Of a stretch of 64,000 nt of DNA, positions 60,071 to 64,000 are shown in pieces. The translations under genes and the position numbers were made by a program. The DNA is taken from contig NC_079969.1 in the NCBI RefSeq assembly GCF_029852145.1, forward strand, positions 15,931,142-15,995,141, given 5' to 3'. Position 1 is the stretch's first letter; each line of letters begins with the position of its first letter. The stretch is from Microplitis mediator. Its lineage: Eukaryota; Arthropoda; Insecta; Hymenoptera; Braconidae. A model generated the notes under the pieces. That model made no database searches and was not told where the DNA came from. It was given only the letters and a program-made list of their open reading frames with translations.

Positions 60071-60853
60071 ACCCGACTAGAATTTTTCATAAGGGCCTGA
60101 CGAAGTCCTTATCGGGTTAACCTTATTTCAAAAAAGGTCCCGATCAGGGTATCCTGACGAAGATCCTGATATGGATGTAACGCTTAAGACCCATGAGGTC
60201 CTTATCGGGATTGCCTTATCAGGTCCTTACCAGGATATCCTCATCAAATCCTTATCAGGATTACCTTATTAGTAATTATTTTAAAAAAAATACTAAATTG
60301 CAAAAAAAAAGTAAGAGAATTTTACATCGATCGAGAATGTAATCTATCGTATTGAGAGCATTAATTAAAGGAAGTAAACATATTTTTTATTGATGAAAAA
60401 ATCCCGATAACTGCTGGGCTCGAACCTGCGTCCTTTCGATTCAAAGTCCTCGATGCTATCCACTGGGCTAACATACACAAGTGATCTTGAAAGTGTAATT
60501 ATAATATTCATTATGATGTCAAAGAATAACTGATGAAAAAGTAAAAAATCTGTGCTACAATGATTGACGTGATTCTTATATAATATTCTTTTGTACTTTT
60601 TTTAATTTTTAGCCTGTAAAAGAAATATTTAAAGAGATGGGATAACTTTTTTTAAATAAGGATATCCAGATAAGATCCTGATCAGGAACCCTTCAGGTTG
60701 ACCCGATGGCAAATAACTTTTTTTTGAATAAGGATATCCTGATGAGGTCCTGACAAGGAACTTGTCAGGTTTGCCCTAATAAGGCAAACCTTATATTAAC
60801 CCGATAAGGTCCTTATGGTACTTCAGGCAAATCAGGAAGAAATTCTAGTCGGG
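60071..60853 (-). mobile_element. CCCGACTAGAA element, copy T3 (inverted)
   Basis: Read on -, it repeats the T1/T2 structure, with a shorter array and a tRNA-like core at 60416-60472 (B box GCAGGTTCGAGCCC, A box GTTAGCCCAGTGGATAGC). It splits cgagtcta/cttgatc, which is intact at about 19650, so the insertion site and TA flank can be read directly. Confidence 0.8.
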
Positions 60854-60962
60854 TACTTGATCGAATGATCTGAAATTTTCAGGAAAATTGAGGGCCAACA
60901 AGCTCTTTCGATTGCCGCCTTAACCATCCAAATCGGTTCATTAGTTAAAAAGTTAAAGACCG

Positions 60963-61159
<197 letters not shown>

Positions 61160-61620
61160 GGACATCATTCTGAAAATAATCAGAATTGCTACCTAGGACC
61201 TCAAAACGTCGACATCTGATGAAAACTCGACTTTCGAAAATCGGGGTGAAAACAATAACTTCCCAATTTTTCGAAAATCGTCGATTTTCTTAGCGGGAAG
61301 TTAAAAATTTTTTGGTACGCCCTTATGGCCCTCGGTAGGTACCCTGGGTGCCATAAGGGCGCACCAAAAATTTTTTTTGCATTTCTGCCCGTTTTAGGCA
61401 TAACTACATCGATTCCCAGAAAAAATTTTTTTATACGCCCTTATGCCTCTTGAAGGGTATTTTTTTCGGGATACGCCCTTATGGCATCAGTAACGCGAAT
61501 TAAAGGAACAAATTTTGTTTCTTAATTTGTGTAATCATTATCAAAATGAAAAAATTAATTTTTTTCTGATTTTCTTTCATTATTGCGTTAGTTATTCAGT
61601 AAATAAAAGGTAAAGAGAAA

Positions 61621-63053
61621 AAAAAAAAATTCCGAAAAACAAAAAAAACAAAAAAACCCGAGTAATTACGGTCAACCTTTTAAGCTCTGTAACTTGAGTA
61701 TTATTGGTCGTATCCCACTTGGCTCTCGTAAACTTTTTTGTCGCAAATTTCATGCCCTAACTTTATACTGCTTCTTCTCAAAAAAAATTTTTTAACACCA
61801 AAAAATCAAGTTGAAACCGGGAAAAAAATTTCCCAGGCTGTATAAATCGGAAATCGAATTGCTAAAATTTAAAGTCAAAATATAAATTGTTAAAGGTCGC
61901 TCGATATCTTTGGAATTTTACGAAAGAGGTATCAGCTGGGCTGCTTTTTAGTAAAATTTGGCAATTACTACTAATAATAATAATTTAAAAAATAAGTTTG
62001 GGTGCACATAACATCTCAAAGTTTCGAATGATCTTCAAATATGAATAGCTTGATTCGATGCGAAATATATATCATATATGCCCATAAAATGTACAAGAAT
62101 CTTGCTGTTTTACATTGAGAGCTTTTAATTATTGCGAATGGTATGCGTATTATCGAAGTATAAAATTTCAATCTTTTGAAAAGCTTTTAATGATTGACAA
62201 TCTTATTTTAATATAATTTATAGTGGTTCACCCTACAGTAATGACCAACTAGAGAGAATGTGAAGCATCTAATCTTGAGATACGAGCCATGTCAAGTGCG
62301 TAATTGGGTTCACGAGTCAACGAGTGAGATTATCTCGAATATCGTGACTCCACATACTGTAGCCCTCATAATATGTTTGTGAGTACCTTCGTGTTTACTC
62401 AATCACATGCACGCTATAGAATACCTATACTTAAGCATCACCCCAGAAACATCATGAAACCATCAACATTGCGATTGACGAATTCAATACTGGCGGATAA
62501 AGTGTCAAATAATTCGAGCTCACATTGAACCACTCCCCTTTAAATACTCAAAAAATGAAACACAGTAAAATTCGAGAATGTACGAGCACGAGTCTATAGG
62601 TTGTTAACTTTATTAGGGGTGAGCTTGTACGTATGCTGTCATATAAAAACAATGGCAACGTGTGACTTATATTTTACTATTGGCAATCTAGATTTTTTGG
62701 TCCTATTAAATTTTCTGACTTCAATGAAAATAATCTTTACATTATTGTAATGAAACGGTTGCCATTATTTATATATCAATAATGAATTATGATCACTCGA
62801 CGCATTCATTTTTTTTAGTTCTAGAGCTTATTAGATTTGAAATCAATCAATTCCGTTATTTCTAAGAAATTTCAAAAGAACTGAAAAAAAATTTTTTTTT
62901 TGTATTTCTTCTACACTTTAAAAAGATTCCTGACGTCAAACCAGATTCGTTTGGTTCAAGTACTCCGTACGCTTGGATACAGCCTAGCATGTATCTTTTG
63001 CTCCAAGCGAGAGTTACTTGAGGGAAGGTACCGAGTCGTTTGAACTAACTCTG
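61621..63053. other. no gene seen
   Basis: AT-rich sequence without sustained frames. 62200-62650 is slightly less AT-rich and could be unique intergenic DNA. Confidence 0.4.
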
Positions 63054-63148
63054 TACACGGAAAGATTGGAACCCAACTGGTTACTGTTTTGCATCGTACT
63101 AAGTCAGGTGCAGAACAGTAACCAGTCAGGTTCCAATTTTTCCGTGTA
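63054..63148. mobile_element. miniature TIR element, TACACGGAAAGATTGGAACC ends
   Basis: TACACGGAAAGATTGGAACC and GGTTCCAATTTTTCCGTGTA are inverted over about 35 bp, including aactggttactgtt and its inverse, with a short loop. Confidence 0.75.
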
Positions 63149-63149
63149 T

Positions 63150-63475
63150 TAGGGTAAAATTATGGTGATTCTCAGTGATTCACCATGAATCTATGTGATT
63201 CGCAGTGAATAACGGTGAATCACCGTGATTCCCAGTGATGTCAGCGTAAAATCATGGTGAGATTCAACGGTGATTGCGGTGAGTCACGCTGAAATCACGG
63301 TGATTTCTCATAGTGATTTACGGTGAGACATGTAAAATTTCCGTGAGTTCCCACAATGAGTCTCGGTAATTTCTTACGGTGATTTAAGGTAAAATCAAGG
63401 TAGAATCATGATTCACGGTGAAGCAGGGTGATGTTCCATAATCGAGCAATGGAATTTACCGTGATTCACTCTTGG
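63150..63475. repeat. degenerate GTGATTCACGGTGA array
   Basis: About twenty loose units such as ggtgattctcagtgattcac, cggtgaatcaccgtgattcc and acggtgatttctcatagtga. No clear inverted ends except its abutment to the miniature element. Confidence 0.65.
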
Positions 63476-63489
63476 GAGATAAAGTAAAT

Positions 63490-63720
63490 AATGGGAAGAA
63501 AGTCACCGGCGCTAGGCAGAAGCAGCGGAAGTAGTTCAGTGCCCGCCACGAGATTGCGCCTAGCTGCTTGTGGAGTCCCTGGTAAGAAATTCATTTTAGA
63601 ACTGTTATATTCCAAACTTGAAAGCAACTCTGACACTAGTATTCCTCTGTTATTAGACAGAGTAAAACATCCCTTATTTGATAGTAATATGGTATATTCT
63701 ATATGACATTATGACATTAA
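63490..63720 (+). repeat. dispersed repeat R, copy 3
   Basis: Carries gtcaccggcgctaggcagaa, AGTGCCCGCCACGAGATTGC and GTCCCTGGTAAGAAATTCAT, aligned with the copies at 1.6 and 40.4 kb. A 71-codon frame spans it, but the other copies do not keep it open. Confidence 0.65.
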
Positions 63721-64000
63721 TATTTATTGTCAATGTCTCCAAGAATAATTTCACCGGCACACAAAAAGAAATTAAGTAGAATGTGCATTTGACCGGACCT
63801 ACCTACGGGAACGTATTTTGGTCCGCTGAATCCGAATTTGAGGTCAGTTTGACCCCTACACCCTCGAAATTTCGAGAAAACTTCAAAAAACCGTAAAAAT
63901 GATGAAAATTGGCAGTTTTAATGATAAAAAAATGTTTTGGAACTAAACTAAGCGTGATTTTCATGTATTTCGATTCGCTGAATATGAATCGAAACTTTAT
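63721..64000. other. no gene seen
   Basis: No coding signal. The sequence is mildly structured (ctcgaaatttcgag palindrome). Confidence 0.35.

Noticed and set aside
63491..63706. 71-codon frame in repeat R
   Set aside because: The other two copies of the repeat do not preserve the frame.

Overview
This is AT-rich, gene-poor nuclear DNA of an arthropod, most likely an insect. The genes have spliceosomal introns, microsatellites are abundant, and nested DNA-transposon-like and retroelement debris fills most of the window. A parasitoid-wasp-type hymenopteran would fit, but that is only an impression from repeat style. There is no sign of operons, prokaryotic genes or a viral genome.

Genes occupy about 23.2-30.9 kb. 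On the + strand are the last four exons (491 codons) of a protein with a CABIT-like region; its 5' exons are not found in the window. Convergent to it on the - strand is a complete four-exon gene for the DEAD-box RNA helicase DDX24 (696 aa). A truncated non-LTR retrotransposon lies in its first intron. A second LINE fragment lies at 32.0-32.4 kb.

The remainder is layered repeats. 0-13 kb: terminal-inverted-repeat (TIR) elements and large foldbacks. 14.2-14.8 kb: a composite element with a tRNA-like core. 15.8-19.3 kb: small TIR elements and an LTR with its primer-binding site. 19.9-21.7 kb: a 1.8-kb near-symmetric palindrome. 31-34 kb: TIR elements. 34.1-36.9 kb and 45.3-49.2 kb: elements made of arrays of an ATATATGATCAGATCTG-like motif that carry 5S-rRNA-derived cores. 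37-41.5 kb: a TACCGTATTTATACGGTA-like array element with nested insertions. 50-53.6 kb: elements carrying tRNA-like cores. 54-57 kb: a foldback with a nested TIR element and a probable solo LTR. 58.4-61.6 kb: another copy of the 19.9-kb foldback, split by an insertion with a visible AATT duplication.

The most interesting pattern is modular. Several elements share a CCC...GGG type of end beside TA-rich flanks. Their bodies are degenerate arrays of a family-specific palindromic motif, and a Pol III promoter-like core (tRNA A/B boxes, or 5S A/C boxes) sits near the middle. Related tRNA-like cores occur in families whose arms look unrelated. In one family the core is present in two copies and missing in a third, with a clean 78-bp gap. 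This suggests SINE/MITE chimeras that exchange a Pol III cassette. All coordinates, splice sites and homology calls were made by eye without database searches.
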